Shown here in pieces: positions 11,077 to 22,592 of a stretch of 64,000 nt of DNA. The DNA lies in assembly GCF_050436995.1 (NCBI RefSeq), contig NC_134765.1:5173501-5237500 (forward strand). The letters are read 5' to 3'. Numbering within the stretch: the first letter of the stretch is position 1; the number at the start of each line of letters is the position of its first letter. Made by a program: the position numbers and the translations under genes. Source of the stretch: Anticarsia gemmatalis. Taxonomy: Eukaryota; Arthropoda; Insecta; Lepidoptera; Erebidae. The notes under the pieces are model-generated. The model saw only the letters and a program-made list of their open reading frames with translations. It was not told the DNA's origin and did not search any database.

Positions 11077-11413
11077 ACATTTCAAGTATATTGATAATCC
11101 ACTTAAATATTTTGCAATATGAAATATTTTATCTAAGTCAACAACACTTATAAGCAATCATAGTGTGGGAATCATAGGTGTTTGCTTTAGATAATTATTT
11201 TATTACGTTGGTAGATTCCATGGTATGTTTAAATAGAGTTAATCATTCGTCTATTCAGTCCCCTCGCGAAATTGACATGTCATCCAGGTATATTGTCTGA
11301 ATATTAATATAGTGCAACGTCGATGCCAAGTCAATCATTCGTGTATACTTCTTTTTTAAAGACAACTCCCGCTTTACCATTGGCTCTTGTATCGCGAGGA
11401 TTTTGACAAAATA

Positions 11414-11586
11414 TTAGGTCGGGGAAAAAGTCTTTTGGCATTTAAGTATGTATGAATTTGTAATAAAATCTCGTTGGCTTCAAGAATCACAAATGAGTAC
11501 ACGGTTCATTAGGTTTCTTTAAGTGAGCTCGTAAGGTACCCAAATATCGAGTTTTTTGTGTAAAAAAAAGATTTACCCCGACCTAA
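11414..11586 (-). mobile_element. internally deleted mariner element
   Basis: The 173-bp element is flanked by TA on both sides (11412-11413 and 11587-11588). Its inverted ends begin TTAGGTCGGGG, the form expected of mariner-family elements. On the minus strand, about 11557-11474 still encodes a transposase piece: KKLDIWVPYELT, then an in-frame stop, then RNLMNRVLICDSLK. The KKLDxWVPxELT motif is characteristic of mariner transposases, between the DNA-binding part and the catalytic domain. The N-terminal region and the whole DD34D catalytic core are gone, so this copy cannot make transposase but keeps both ends. Confidence 0.8.
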
Positions 11587-12488
11587 TATACAACCAGACC
11601 CGAAACAATTATTTGTTGATCCCATTAATGAACTACAAAGATTTAATAAATATTTATTAAGTTCCCCGTTACGCAAAATCTCTTGACGTTCGAGAAGGCT
11701 CAATTTTTCTTTCGTAGAATCATAACATACGAGCTTAAAAGATATTGTTAATTTGAGAGTAAACAGGAGTAATTTTGTAAAGGCTCTACCATTCACCTTT
11801 CTCGGTAAGAGGTTCGGTTTCGCTTCCCTGAAACGTGCCTCTCACTATTCGAAGTTTATCGAAGGCTAACACACTATCAAGATACCTAGTCTATAAGTAA
11901 ATTATATTGGATAGTTGACTAGGGTAACGAATAATTTTTAATTAAAAAAAATATGCAATTGCGACGTCACTATATTGTATTTCTTCAAAACACTTTTTCC
12001 AAGATTATTTTTTTTGACATTTCATAAGAAGTAGCTGATTGGCATAGAATATAATACAAATGATGATTGGCCATAATTCTTGATGTCAAAAATAGCACAT
12101 AAATATGTATGGAAAATGTTAGCGAATCGAAAGCCTTTGAAAAAGATAAATAGAGCTTCTTTAAATGCACAATGCACATAATTATATACTGCGATTCTAT
12201 AAGTAAAATAGGAACTACACAATAAAAGAGTATAAATAAATACAGCTAAGCACAATCTAGTGACAAAACATTAGTTCGTGACACGTTTTTGCAAAAGAAC
12301 GGAATAGAACAAGTACTTCCGAACAAAGTTACTTAAGATTTGTAACCCATAAACCTAGCCGCGTCAGAGTGAGGCAGGATCGAACATAATTCGCTTGGCA
12401 ATATCTAGCTTGAGGTTAAGCTACTGTCTGACGTAAAGACGCAAGTTTAAAGAGGTAGCGAGTTTTTTTTTATTCATACGACTTTTTA
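11587..12488. other. unique AT-rich spacer
   Basis: No gene was recognised. The open frames on the minus strand (11509-11796, 11985-12179, 12022-12255) lack start context and splice support, and the first overlaps the mariner in the wrong frame. Confidence 0.45.
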
Positions 12489-12607
12489 ACCCCCGGTTTC
12501 TGAGTAAATTTAACGGAAATTTATCTATTCAATAGCGTTTTTTTGTATGAGTTTTGACACTATTGAATAGATAAACTACCGCTAAATGTACCTCGAAAAC
12601 CGGGGGT
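12489..12607. mobile_element. foldback MITE, copy 1
   Basis: About 119 bp, almost entirely palindromic. The outer ends are ACCCCCGGTTTCTGAG / its complement, with inner arms 'tctattcaatagcg'. TA precedes the left end, consistent with a Tc1/mariner-type target. There is no coding capacity. Copies at 12935, 22478 and 49845 share the arms. Confidence 0.75.
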
Positions 12608-12635
12608 TTCTCGTACATTTTTTTCCTTAATACGC

Positions 12636-12839
12636 ATGGCAAATCATTGGTTAAGACAGTTCCTACTTATCACTTACATCAAAACTAAGCAACGTTTGTG
12701 TTTTTTAAGAGTCAAACATTATTTTCATTATGTTAAAACTTACAAGTTAACAACCTGTAGTAATAGTATTTCAAGGATACCTAGAGAAGGCTCTATTGGC
12801 CCTTTTCTCTTTCTTTTTGCAAATGATGGTGATATCTAA
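12636..12839 (+). pseudogene. LINE reverse-transcriptase fragment (Jockey/CR1-like)
   Basis: The 67-residue frame contains WLRQFLLITYIKTKQR and, at 12771-12836, SRIPREGSIGPFLFLFAND. These line up with the conserved RT segment of non-LTR retrotransposons: a W..FL..YL..R.Q stretch followed by SGVPQGSxLGPLLFLxxIND. The central Q is replaced by E and the frame stops immediately afterwards, so only the region just before the catalytic YxDD box is left and the fragment is dead. It lies between two copies of the foldback MITE. Confidence 0.65.
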
Positions 12840-12934
12840 TACTTTTTTATTCAAGTGTTTCGCTTATTTCAACTACAATCAGTTCCAGTTTTACAACTTA
12901 CGCCGAATTATAAGTGACAGACAATATATCATTA

Positions 12935-13051
12935 ACCCCTGGTATCTGAGGTACATTTAGCGGTATATATTCAATAGCGTTTAAACTCATATAAAAAAAA
13001 ACGCTATTGAATAGAAAAACTACCGCTAAATGTATCTCCGAAACCGGGGGT
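12935..13051. mobile_element. foldback MITE, copy 2
   Basis: About 117 bp with TA on both sides (12933-12934 and 13052-13053). It has the same palindromic arms as the copy at 12489, only 330 bp away. The inner arms 'caatagcgttt' and 'aaacgctattg' meet around a short A-rich loop. Confidence 0.8.
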
Positions 13052-13609
13052 TACTGTATTATTTGTTAACCGATATTGTTAAGAAGTGTTTTAGCAATAA
13101 GTTTATCCCTTGTACCGCAACAAACTATAGTATTACGTACAACATTATAGCGTAAGGTATACACGTATGAACTTTTGCAGTGGGCAATGGCAGAAGCGGT
13201 TCCGTAACCGGTTCGGTACTGCAATGTACTGGGCCCGAGGACAGAGCCGTTGAGACTCTATTAGATGTAATAATGTTGGTTATAAAGTTTATAGCTTCGC
13301 TTCATTTGGTTTTGACTTACTTAGGTATAACTGCTTTGAAATCTAAGGCACTGGCTTCTTAGAGACACAACTGGTATATTGAACCCGATAATATTTTAAG
13401 ATTATATTTTGATATATGGATTATTTTTGTTGGTCAGCTAAGTTAAAGTTTTTGAGGGATAAGCTTTTGAGAGGCTCAGAGTGAAAAAATATGTTGTATT
13501 ATTTATTCACAAAATCACTTTTAAATTTATGACCCTAAAACTAGAATGCAACGTTACATATTTTGGTAAATCTAGCGTTAGACATTTTCGATTATCATTA
13601 AACTTATCT

Positions 13610-14282
13610 GGGGGCACGGAAGTGCCCCCGCAAGTCGAGCAAAAAAAAAGCGGCACGGCCGTAACATCCTTTTCTCGAAGCAATTCGGGCTATTTTTGAC
13701 ACCCCTATTATTTCGTTGTGGATAAAACAAGAAGCCTGGATTTTCAGCAACTAATCAGTCATTGTATAAACACGGTATATTTAAAATTTCAGTCAATTTG
13801 AACCAGTAGTTTAAGAATGACAACTTGTTAAAATTTTGAATTTTGTCACTCACTGATTCACTGACTCACTGACTCACCGATCATCAAAAGTCTAAGGTAC
13901 TTCTAGCAGACTTAGAAGCTTAAAATTTTGAATACAAATAGGGTTTAGTGTCTTAATCATGGGAAAAATTTAATATTTTCTAATTTCGGTCCAGTTTTCT
14001 AAATACACCAACTGCAACAATAACTTTGTAATTCCATATAAATGTATAAGATTACAAGGTTACATTTGCAGTTAATGAATTATTATTACTGTAGAAAATA
14101 AAATAAATAGGTGTAAATAGGTACCTACTATATGAGGCCTAACGGGAGGGGGTAAAGGGTGGGTAAGGGTGTTTAGCCCATGAAACTGAACAACATTCCC
14201 ATAAGAAAATATGTTGAATTATGAAAAAAAAACGTCTTTCCATACAAATTTGACTTATGTTCGCTCTACAAAAAGAAGTGAG
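13610..14282. repeat. composite repeat: GC hairpin plus CACTGACT array
   Basis: A perfect GC-rich hairpin (GGGGGCAC, loop GGAA, GTGCCCCC; 13610-13629) is followed by a CG-rich patch. A short tandem array of CACTGACT-type units lies at 13847-13879, and a G-rich stretch 'gggagggggtaaagggtggg' near 14145. I take this as one old dispersed repeat next to the large inverted repeat at 14283, but its outer limits are unclear. Confidence 0.45.
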
Positions 14283-14755
14283 ATGCCATCAAAAACATTC
14301 TGTAAAAACCTCAAGTCTCGCCGTAAAAAGTTGTGAGATCTATATAATACCAAGTCGATTAATCTATTTAGTCTCTACTTAAAGGACCTTCTGTCTTAAG
14401 TTATTACGTATGTTATTATCATGCCAATTAAAAAAAAATACCTTTAAAACAAATAGATCGACTTGGTCATCGCAAGAAAACACAAATTCGCCATTATTAA
14501 CATTACAGGAGCATTAACTTCTTGTCGTGCTGTGTAGTGTGATACATACTAATAATCAAATCATGCGATGGCCAGGTCGGTCTATTTGTTTTAGAGGTAT
14601 TTTTTTGAAATTGGCATGATAATAACATACGTAATAACTTAAGACAGAAGGTCCTTTAAGTAGAGACTAAATAGATTAATCGACTTGGTATTATATAGAT
14701 CTCACAACTTTTTACGGCGAGACTTGAGGTTTTTACAGAATGTTTTTGATGGCAT
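14283..14755. mobile_element. 473-bp element with 191-bp near-perfect inverted arms
   Basis: Arms 14283-14473 and 14565-14755 are reverse complements over 191 bp with 6 mismatches, all in the loop-proximal third. The outer 138 bp are identical. The unpaired centre is 91 bp. Ends are ATGCCATCAAAAACATTCTG and its complement. No target duplication is obvious. It could be a MITE with very long TIRs or a recent inverted duplication; a transcript would form a ~190-bp double-stranded RNA. Confidence 0.8.
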
Positions 14756-16508
14756 ATTTATTTAGACGATGTCTTGAATAAGTTACTGCAAGAAAAAATC
14801 TAAACAAATCTAAGCGCACTCTACACTGTTTCTGTGCTAAGGCTAGATTTAACTGTGAGCCGTCTTTATTACTTCTTGTACTAAGATACTATCGTGCGCT
14901 GTACAATCACTTACTATAACTATATTGTGTTCGTTCCCTTTCCTGTTTTCTATAAAACATGTCTTTTATACATTGTTTACTTTCAATATTTATGTTTTGT
15001 TTTGGAAGATTTTATTTCAAACATATTTTATTTCCATACAATATTGACTGTCCTTATTATCTTGTTTGTGTTTTCGCTTATTACGTTATTCAGCCATTCA
15101 CTAACGTTGATCTTCAATTTAGAAAAAAAACTACTGATATAGACGCTTTAAAAGACAATTACCAGAAAGGATATTGTCTACTACAGTGGCTTTAGGTACT
15201 ACCAATATTTTTACCACTTCTGGTAGGTCCGAGTGAAATGAAATCTGTGAGTTAGCAAAGTTCGTTTTTTCGAAAAAAAGTACAGCTGCACATTATTTTA
15301 ATTTAAGACTGTCCTGTCATATCAGATCGTTTTTGATATTTTTGTTAACAAATTCTATTCATCTAAAAGTTCCGTATTATCTAGAGTAGCTACTACTTAT
15401 CCTAGTTCGAAGACAACAGCTTTCATCAGAACTCAAACATTATTCTAATCTCCTATACATAAATTATACCACAGTCGTTAAATATCAGTCCCGAGGCGAT
15501 TGCAATGACATAAAGCTGTTTTACATCTACAATTTTATCCATACCATTAGGATCATCAATTATGGCATCTATTACATCAAAATAAGGTCTACTTTTGGTT
15601 TCAAGAGTAGTTTTTTCTAATATGTTTGTTATGCTTTTGGTTTGCGTAATGTCTTCGATGTACTGTTGTGTTTTGTCTGTTGTTTGTTCGTAATTGAAAT
15701 GGTTTTGTTCGTATTTGTAGTGTTAAATGTTTATGTTTAAATGTAGATGGTTCATTATTTGTTGTTTATCAAATGTTAGGTCAAACTATCGATAAATTTA
15801 AGGTTAAAGAACATGCCATCAAACAACCATATCAATCTATTACGGCTTTTTTAATGAAAACATTCAAATCTAGCAGCGGAAGAGAATAGGAAATGTATAA
15901 ATTAGTGACAGAGATAGATAGAATATTATGTAGGATTCATTCGGAAGTACCTCATACTAAAACCACTTCATTGTTTTAATACATATTAATCGACTACTGC
16001 CCAAAATATTGGTAATAGTACAACTACTTAAGTTTTTGTTTATTATGTTCCTAATAAATAAACCACGTTGTTATAATATTCAAGCTATCCATCCAAACCA
16101 TTTAAACGTTCGTTTTAAAGCTCTAATTAAAGTAAGACTAGAACAGTCATCTATCAAAAGTGACCTGATTTCTGCAAGACATACAATTGGTCAATTTAGA
16201 CAACACTAAATAATAAATATTGTTTTGGTGTCAGTAATTTATAGATCAAAGTTGTATAATTTGCATGTCAATGTTGTCAAATTGTTGAGGAATTAAATCT
16301 TGTATTTTGTCAAACATCCACTGCAGGTTTCTGTTTTGTCAGGTTGCCGAAATGCAAGGTTTTAAAAGACTAATTGTGATTAATTAATTCCCATATAATA
16401 AAGTCAATTATAAATATTGACTTTAATTTTCAGATCCACTCATAACGTGTTGGTAAATAGCATGTAACCTTACTAAATAAATAGCAAATTTAACACGTTT
16501 TTTTATTC
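14756..16508. other. unique AT-rich stretch
   Basis: Open frames at 14894-15195 are overlapping, hydrophobic and T-driven, without splice or start support. That at 16009-16209 also lacks support. No repeats were recognised. Confidence 0.4.
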
Positions 16509-16560
16509 AAACCAGTAGTGAAACAAACAAACTTTTCAGATTTATAATTATTAGTATAGA
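16509..16560 (-). mobile_element. Helitron 5'-end fragment
   Basis: 'accagtagtg' then 'aaacaaacaaac' and an end 'attattagtataga|t' match the 5' terminus (minus orientation) of Helitron copies B and D. The rest of the element is missing. Confidence 0.55.
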
Positions 16561-19530
16561 TAGATTTTCTTTTGTACCTGCTATAATATTCTAGAACAAA
16601 GAAAACTTTTCAAGACCTAAAAGTGAGCCCGTACAAAAGTTTGTATTTCTATGTATTGCGCTGTTTCTTCAGCACTCAGTCCAAGTACAGTAATTTACAA
16701 GCTTAACGGGTACGATTTCAAAAACATGGAAACTTGCTTTCTATCCGCTCGAGCCGTAAGTCTCAAGACCCAGGTGTGACAAGACAAACAGCACCAAGCC
16801 GGGATCATGCGTAGGAAAGTGTCAATTGTGAATTGATTTAACACAATCTGAACAGTGGTATTCTAAAAAGGACCAATCTGCGTCCTATTTAAAGTGTAAC
16901 TAATGTAACACTATTAAATATTATAGGATAGACACCGTGCGTGATTCTTTTTTTAGTAAATTAAACATTAACAAATATATAATGTTTTCGGCCTGTCTTT
17001 TTAGTCTACGAATACCGTACGAATTTCAATAGAGTTTTAGATTTCGGAAATCTTATTTCTTGAACTTAATTTAAATTACACTGCCCTAGCTTATTTTCGT
17101 TTTAAAATCTCCGTCCTATATATTTTTCTGTGTACTTATTTATTTTGTTTGCACGTATCATCTGTATTCTCTTTCAAGCTACAATCTACGCCAACTTCTT
17201 GTGTGCTACATGAATAATTTGTTGGTACATTTAGCATGACCAAGCCTTTGATGAATTATTGTTATTTATCTCAAAACCTCGCTCCAATAATTCTCAACGT
17301 TTAAGATCATAAAATCTGATATCTAACGATTTGAATGAGTTTGGCTTCTGTTTTGATACAATATTCAGTTTTGTGGGTGTCATAGAAACGGCTTTAGCGT
17401 CCACCTGTTCATATTATGCTATTATTGACCTGCTGCTACTAGTCTGTTTTGCGTATAACTTTGCCTTTCAGTGTTGTATTGATATTTTATTTGACTTTGC
17501 TAGTACAATATTCTATTTTGACTGTTGTGTGAATTCAGTGCATCTGATATGACGAGATAGGAGCCTTTTTCCTCTTTTGAGAATTCACGGCTGGCTTTAT
17601 ATTGTAGCTAGTGAAGCAGTTCTTTTTTTTTGGAAGTCTCCGTTTGGTTAGCGACTAGTTTAGCAACTAGCGTGATAGACTAATGCCATCCATCAGGTTA
17701 GTTGATAACCAAATTGGAGACAGGCTTTTTCATCTTCCTTTTTAGGTCTGGATTTGAGAAGTAGTTAAATACAATGACGTGTTGTTAAAGATGCAAGTGT
17801 TAATTTGTTATTTTTAGAGATTCTTTTAAACAACGATTTCAAATTCGTTGTACCATTTAAACCATTAGCCTATACCACATTTATAACCAAACTAGCAATA
17901 TCAATAACAATCACTTTCAGTGCTCTAAGCTCTATGACCTCAAAGCAGCGATATAAAATGAACAAAACAGGCATCGAATTCGCAACCTGCGACCGGTCTG
18001 CCCACGCGTCGTAGGCGAACTGGACATGTTCATAAACAGGCCTCTCGACGTAAAAATACGTTAACACGCTTGACTTTTATTTGAAAACGTTTCTCTAGTT
18101 TATGCTTTGAATTCAAACTATGGTATATTATTTTAAGAAAATGGTAATTTCGGATTTTTGTATGTTTATTCTCAGATTTATTACAGTTACGTTCGTTTTG
18201 TAGAATTTTACTTAGTATCTTTTGACAAATTAAAATTATAATGATGAAAATGATTTGTACAGGTTTTGGAAACGCTAATAACAATGGCGGAATTCATATA
18301 AGCAGGAAATTCATACTATCCACATGATTTCTAATCTGCTAATAACAGTTCAGGATGTTTTTTCTGAGGTTAAAACAATCACAATAAAAATAACTTAAGT
18401 ACATTATCATAATGACACCCCCTCATTACTATTAATGCTTTCTATTAATCTCATTACTATGCCCTGTTTGACCTTGACCAAATCAAAATTGCAAAACAAT
18501 TCAAAAACGAGCATCTACCTCACCGCGCTTTAGAATCCCGATACGCATCTTACCCAGTCCACGCATGCATCAATATGTTTAACACACATCTTTGCAATTT
18601 AAATCTGAATTTATAACCAGATGGGACACTGAAAGAAAACATTATAGGGACACCATAATAACGCATTCTGTTCGTGTATTAATGGGTTGGGAACGATCTT
18701 AGATAACCACTTGTCAATCGAAGCATGGATTGTATGACGTCTTATTGAATTATATACTCACTAGCTCCTGCACCCGCGTTGGTTGGCTTATCTTATGATA
18801 GAAGTATCCTACATGTTTTACAATAGTTGAATTGAATTTCTTTACGTTTAAGTCCACTACGCTAGTAAACTCATTTCATTTTATCTGATTTCAAAGAATT
18901 GCCTATTCCTAACAATAGGCAGTATTAAATTAACTGTGAGTCTTGTGGCTGAATTTAAATCATTTGAAAACAGTTTCATGTATACCTTTTAGGTGAAGAA
19001 GACATACAGTTAACAATTTTCTATAACAGTAGTATTGGTAGGTATTCTTTATTCAGTTTTATCTACTGTATATCAATTATTAATATCTATAGCGTCATGG
19101 GAAGCAAGGACATGGTTTGAAATGAAGAAGCGTCATGTATAATTACGTAGGTATCTACCTTGAAATGGCCAAGGGTATAGTGATTTGCAAGTTCCGCACT
19201 TAATCTTATCTTATTCCAAGAAACAGTTAAATTGGAAACTAGTTAGGTATCCAAACAAAATTTAATTAAAGGAGGGCTTTGAAATTTGATCAGTTACGAT
19301 ACTATTAAAAAAATATATACGCGTCCAATTCTATCAAAGTAGAGAAACACTAGGTTTTGTTTCTTTGATAGCAAATATTTTAGCAACTCTCTCTAATAAT
19401 CATAATTTTTTTTACACTCGTTGTCTCCAAAACTTCAAAAGATATATATTTATCTACCAAAATCAATTCTTTCATCCAATGAATCCATTAAACGATATAG
19501 GGAAACGTGTAAATCCGTTGATTTCCTGAC
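16561..19530. other. unique AT-rich stretch
   Basis: No supported gene. Open frames at 17331-17552 and 17805-18014 have no splice partners or poly(A) support that I can identify. It is probably intronic or intergenic. Confidence 0.4.
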
Positions 19531-19560
19531 GATGCGCGTGCGCAGCCGCGTGAGCGCATC
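19531..19560. repeat. GC-rich short palindrome
   Basis: GATGCGC and GCGCATC bracket a 16-base CG-dense centre (gtgcgcagccgcgtga). It is one of few CpG clusters in the window and lies 58 bases beyond the donor side of the minus-strand exon at 19619. Its function is unknown. Confidence 0.5.
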
Positions 19561-19618
19561 TAGGTCAAGTACACGATGTGAATCATTTTTCTGCAATCAT
19601 TGAAGATGTTTTACTTAC

Positions 19619-19714
19619 CTGTAGATATTGCTTTGTTATTTTTCTAAGATACATCACAATTAAGTGTTCCTTAATTTTAGTACTTAACTTTAAGATAATG
19701 TTTGACTTTAGTAT
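19619..19714 (-). CDS. internal exon candidate, 96 nt, phase 0 at both ends
   Basis: On the minus strand the acceptor has a long pyrimidine tract (tttttttttacttggtactag), and the donor CTACAG|GTAAGT is a full match to the 5' splice consensus. Between them one frame is open for exactly 32 codons (starting ILKSNIILKLSTKIKEHL, ending KITKQYLQ); the exon length is divisible by three. Both splice sites being strong and the frame being open is better evidence than most calls here. The product is Ile, Leu and Lys-rich and likely helical. Possible partners on the same strand include the phase-0 initial exon at 36162-36127, but the link is unproven. No family is recognised. Confidence 0.4.
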
Positions 19715-19907
19715 CTAGTACCAAGTAAAAAAAAACAATGAGATAAATCCTTGCATGAATATAAAGACCACAACCACAATTTTCTTCTCAATCGTTGAAA
19801 AATATTCGTGGTGATTCTTGCTTCTCTGTTTAAATACTTCTGCTTTGTACACTTTCTACTTTTAACGATAATTGGGCGATAGATCTCCAGTAGCTTAATT
19901 CTAATCA

Positions 19908-20067
19908 TCTATCTATGTATATATATAAAAATGTTAGTCTCGCTAAAACTCGTAAACGGCGGGACCAATTTGGCTAATTTTGGTCTTGAATTATTTGTGG
20001 AAGTCCAGAGAAGGTGTAAAAGGTGAACAAACAAGAATGCATGAGCGGAGCTGCGCGAGTTAGCTAG
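19908..20067 (+). mobile_element. short non-autonomous Helitron, plus orientation
   Basis: It starts TCTATCTATGTATATATATA after a host A and ends 'gcgcgagttagCTAG' before a host T. It contains 'ctaaaactcgtaaacggcgg', typical of lepidopteran Helitron leaders. Only 160 bp and non-coding. Confidence 0.6.
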
Positions 20068-21981
20068 TCTTATTATAATTAAATGAATTTGATAATTGAT
20101 TGATTGATGGGAAGCTACTCATCATGCACTTTGATGGTCGTCATTATTTGATATACTCTTTTGATTGTAAAACCCAATAAAGACTACTTGATACTAAGTA
20201 TTGGTTAACCACTTTCTTTGATAGTGTGAACAATACTTAACTTTCTAAGTACCTTTTAACGATAACTTATTAATTATATTATTCGACAACATTTTACATT
20301 TGCCCCTGAATCAAATCGAGTCATAGATTTCATTCCTGCACAGGTAGAATTTTAGTCTGTTCAACAATTAGATTCTTCAAGTTTAACTGTACCAACACAG
20401 GGAATTGATGTGTTTTCCTTTAACAAATTGTAAAAGTCACTATGCCAGAATTTTTTTTTTGTGCAGGAATTTTAAAATGTGCTCGCGAAAATTTTGGGGT
20501 TTAAATAGTTTGTTAAGGTAAAAATAAATCGGGGACCTGAGGGACGGGGCCTCGGGAATCGGAGTACTCAGGGAATAACCTAAACTTTGTGAGGGTATCT
20601 TATCGTATTTTTAAAGAGCCACAGCCAACAAGAATAACACCTGATGCAAATAAAAAATCTACATAATTTAAACAAACATAAAGTAACACATCCACATAAA
20701 TCGTTCCCACTACGTGAACTCCTCACTCCACATCCAGTACATCACCATTCCCTCAATATTCCCATCAGCATCGAAAACAAGGCACATCGTCACGACACAT
20801 AACGGTCCTATTACTATTCTGCACAACCCACTTATACAAGGCCTAGGAATAACTGATCAGCTCACGATGGCATTTAGGTACTGTTAGTACTTACATAATT
20901 ACGATGTTTCATTCGTTCCTGGGTTTTGCACGAATGAACATTGTTCGGAATTAGGTTAACATTGGATGCTACGTTTGAATTGTACTGTTTGCGTATTATA
21001 CTTGCTACTTTCGTCAGTAGCTAAGGCTAACTTATGGAAAATCAGGTAGTACCTGGGCTACTACCTAGATAGCTACTTAATTGTAATACCTTAAAATTTT
21101 AATAAAATAGGAGATGTATTTAACAATTTCTTTAGTGTTTCATTTATGTCACAAGAACTATATGAACGGTTGATAATAGCATAACATTTTAGTGCTTACT
21201 TTGTATAGGAACGCATCTCCTTTTAGCACCCAAAGAATAGCTACCCTCAATCTCAGATAATCAGAAATCTGAACAAAATTACCAATAGAACCGATACACA
21301 CTCGCTTCTACCATACTCCTTTATTCTAAAAGTACTCTCAATGCCAATATACAGGTATACCGCATAAGCATCAATATCCATTTAGCGTTCATACAATTAT
21401 ATCATATTACAAACAAAATTCACTGTATCATACTCCTAAGAATTACTAATTACGTACTCAGTTTCACAATTATCTTGTACGGTCAGTCAAAAAGCTTTGT
21501 ACAATAACTGGTACAATTTATGTGTCAGAGATTTTCTGCTTGAGCTATTGTAAGTGACGTCTAATAGAAGTTATTATGAGGTTGTGTATGTGTGTGTGTT
21601 ATTACGTAAAATTGATAAATAATTGTGTTGCATTTGTAATGTAGTATGTGTTTAAGTTTTGATAAAATGTCATGGCTAGATTGGATTAGGGTACGATTTT
21701 ATTTATTTATTTTTTTATGATTTTTAGCCTATGTGAATAGCTCACACACTAGACTAGACGTATTGTTTTTTCACAAAAGCGAAATGTATGCTTAATATGT
21801 AAAAGTCAATGTAATTTAAATAAATATCGGACTAATTCTTACATGGGTTTTAGCTTAGAAGTAATTGAAAAAAGATTCTTGATATTACAAAAAAATACAG
21901 ATTGTTGACGATAGAGATAGAAGTTACTAAATTAAGGATCTTTCAGATCTCTGGCATCCTGGACGTTAACTTGTACATTTA
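20068..21981. other. unique AT-rich stretch
   Basis: No supported exon or repeat end. A short GC-rich patch near 20530-20570 ('cggggacctgagggacgggg') stands out in composition only. Confidence 0.4.
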
Positions 21982-22196
21982 TGTACTTATATAAAAATAA
22001 ACCCGTTTTCCTTGGTCACGGCATCACGCGTGAATGGCTGGACCGATTTTAATAAAACTTTTTGTTTTGTATTTGTTATTATTAGGAGAAGGTTCTTACG
22101 GAAAAAAAAATATTAAGAAAATCTATCAGAAATATTGAAAAATAGACATTTAATTTTGCATATTTTAGGCGGAACGAAGTTCGCCGGGTCAGCTAG
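21982..22196 (+). mobile_element. Helitron, plus orientation, worn 5' end
   Basis: The 3' end is intact: a hairpin made by GGCGGAAC and GTTCGCC around GAA, then GGGTCAGCTAG and a host T. The leader 'cacgcgtgaatggctggac' is a common lepidopteran Helitron sequence. The expected TC start is not recognisable. Confidence 0.6.
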
Positions 22197-22477
22197 TAAC
22201 ACATAAAAATTAAGTTAAAAAAATATGTTTTCGTTTTCTGTCCTCAGTACATATCAGATTATTATCTATTGTTGAATCGTGCAACAAAAGCTTTAGTGAC
22301 TAATAATTTAATGCCAATGCTAATACTTGAATTGCTTAATATGCCTGACTTATCATCGTGATACGCGCAATAAAACAATATTGTATCTTAGTTCAATGAA
22401 TATGAGGTTTACAACGTGAAGTTCACTTTGATTAAGGATGGAATATTCAGACAGACTATGTTTGAGAGTCAGTCATG

Positions 22478-22592
22478 TCCGGATTTTGAGTACATTTAGC
22501 GGTAGGTTATCTTTTCAATAGCGTTTTTTATACGAGTTTTAACACTATTGAATAGATAAATTACCGCTAAATATACCTCAGAAACCGGGGGT
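22478..22592. mobile_element. foldback MITE, copy 3
   Basis: Same arms as copies 1 and 2 (tagcggtag...caatagcgttt / aacactattgaatag...taccgctaa). The left outer end is worn (gtccggattttgag). The right end ACCGGGGGT is followed by TA. Confidence 0.7.

Noticed and set aside
11509..11796. 95-residue minus-strand open frame
   Set aside because: It overlaps the mariner remnant in a frame different from the true transposase frame and continues into unrelated sequence; chance.
14140..14180. G-rich run resembling telomeric or G-quadruplex sequence
   Set aside because: Not the insect TTAGG repeat and not regular; treated as part of the composite repeat.
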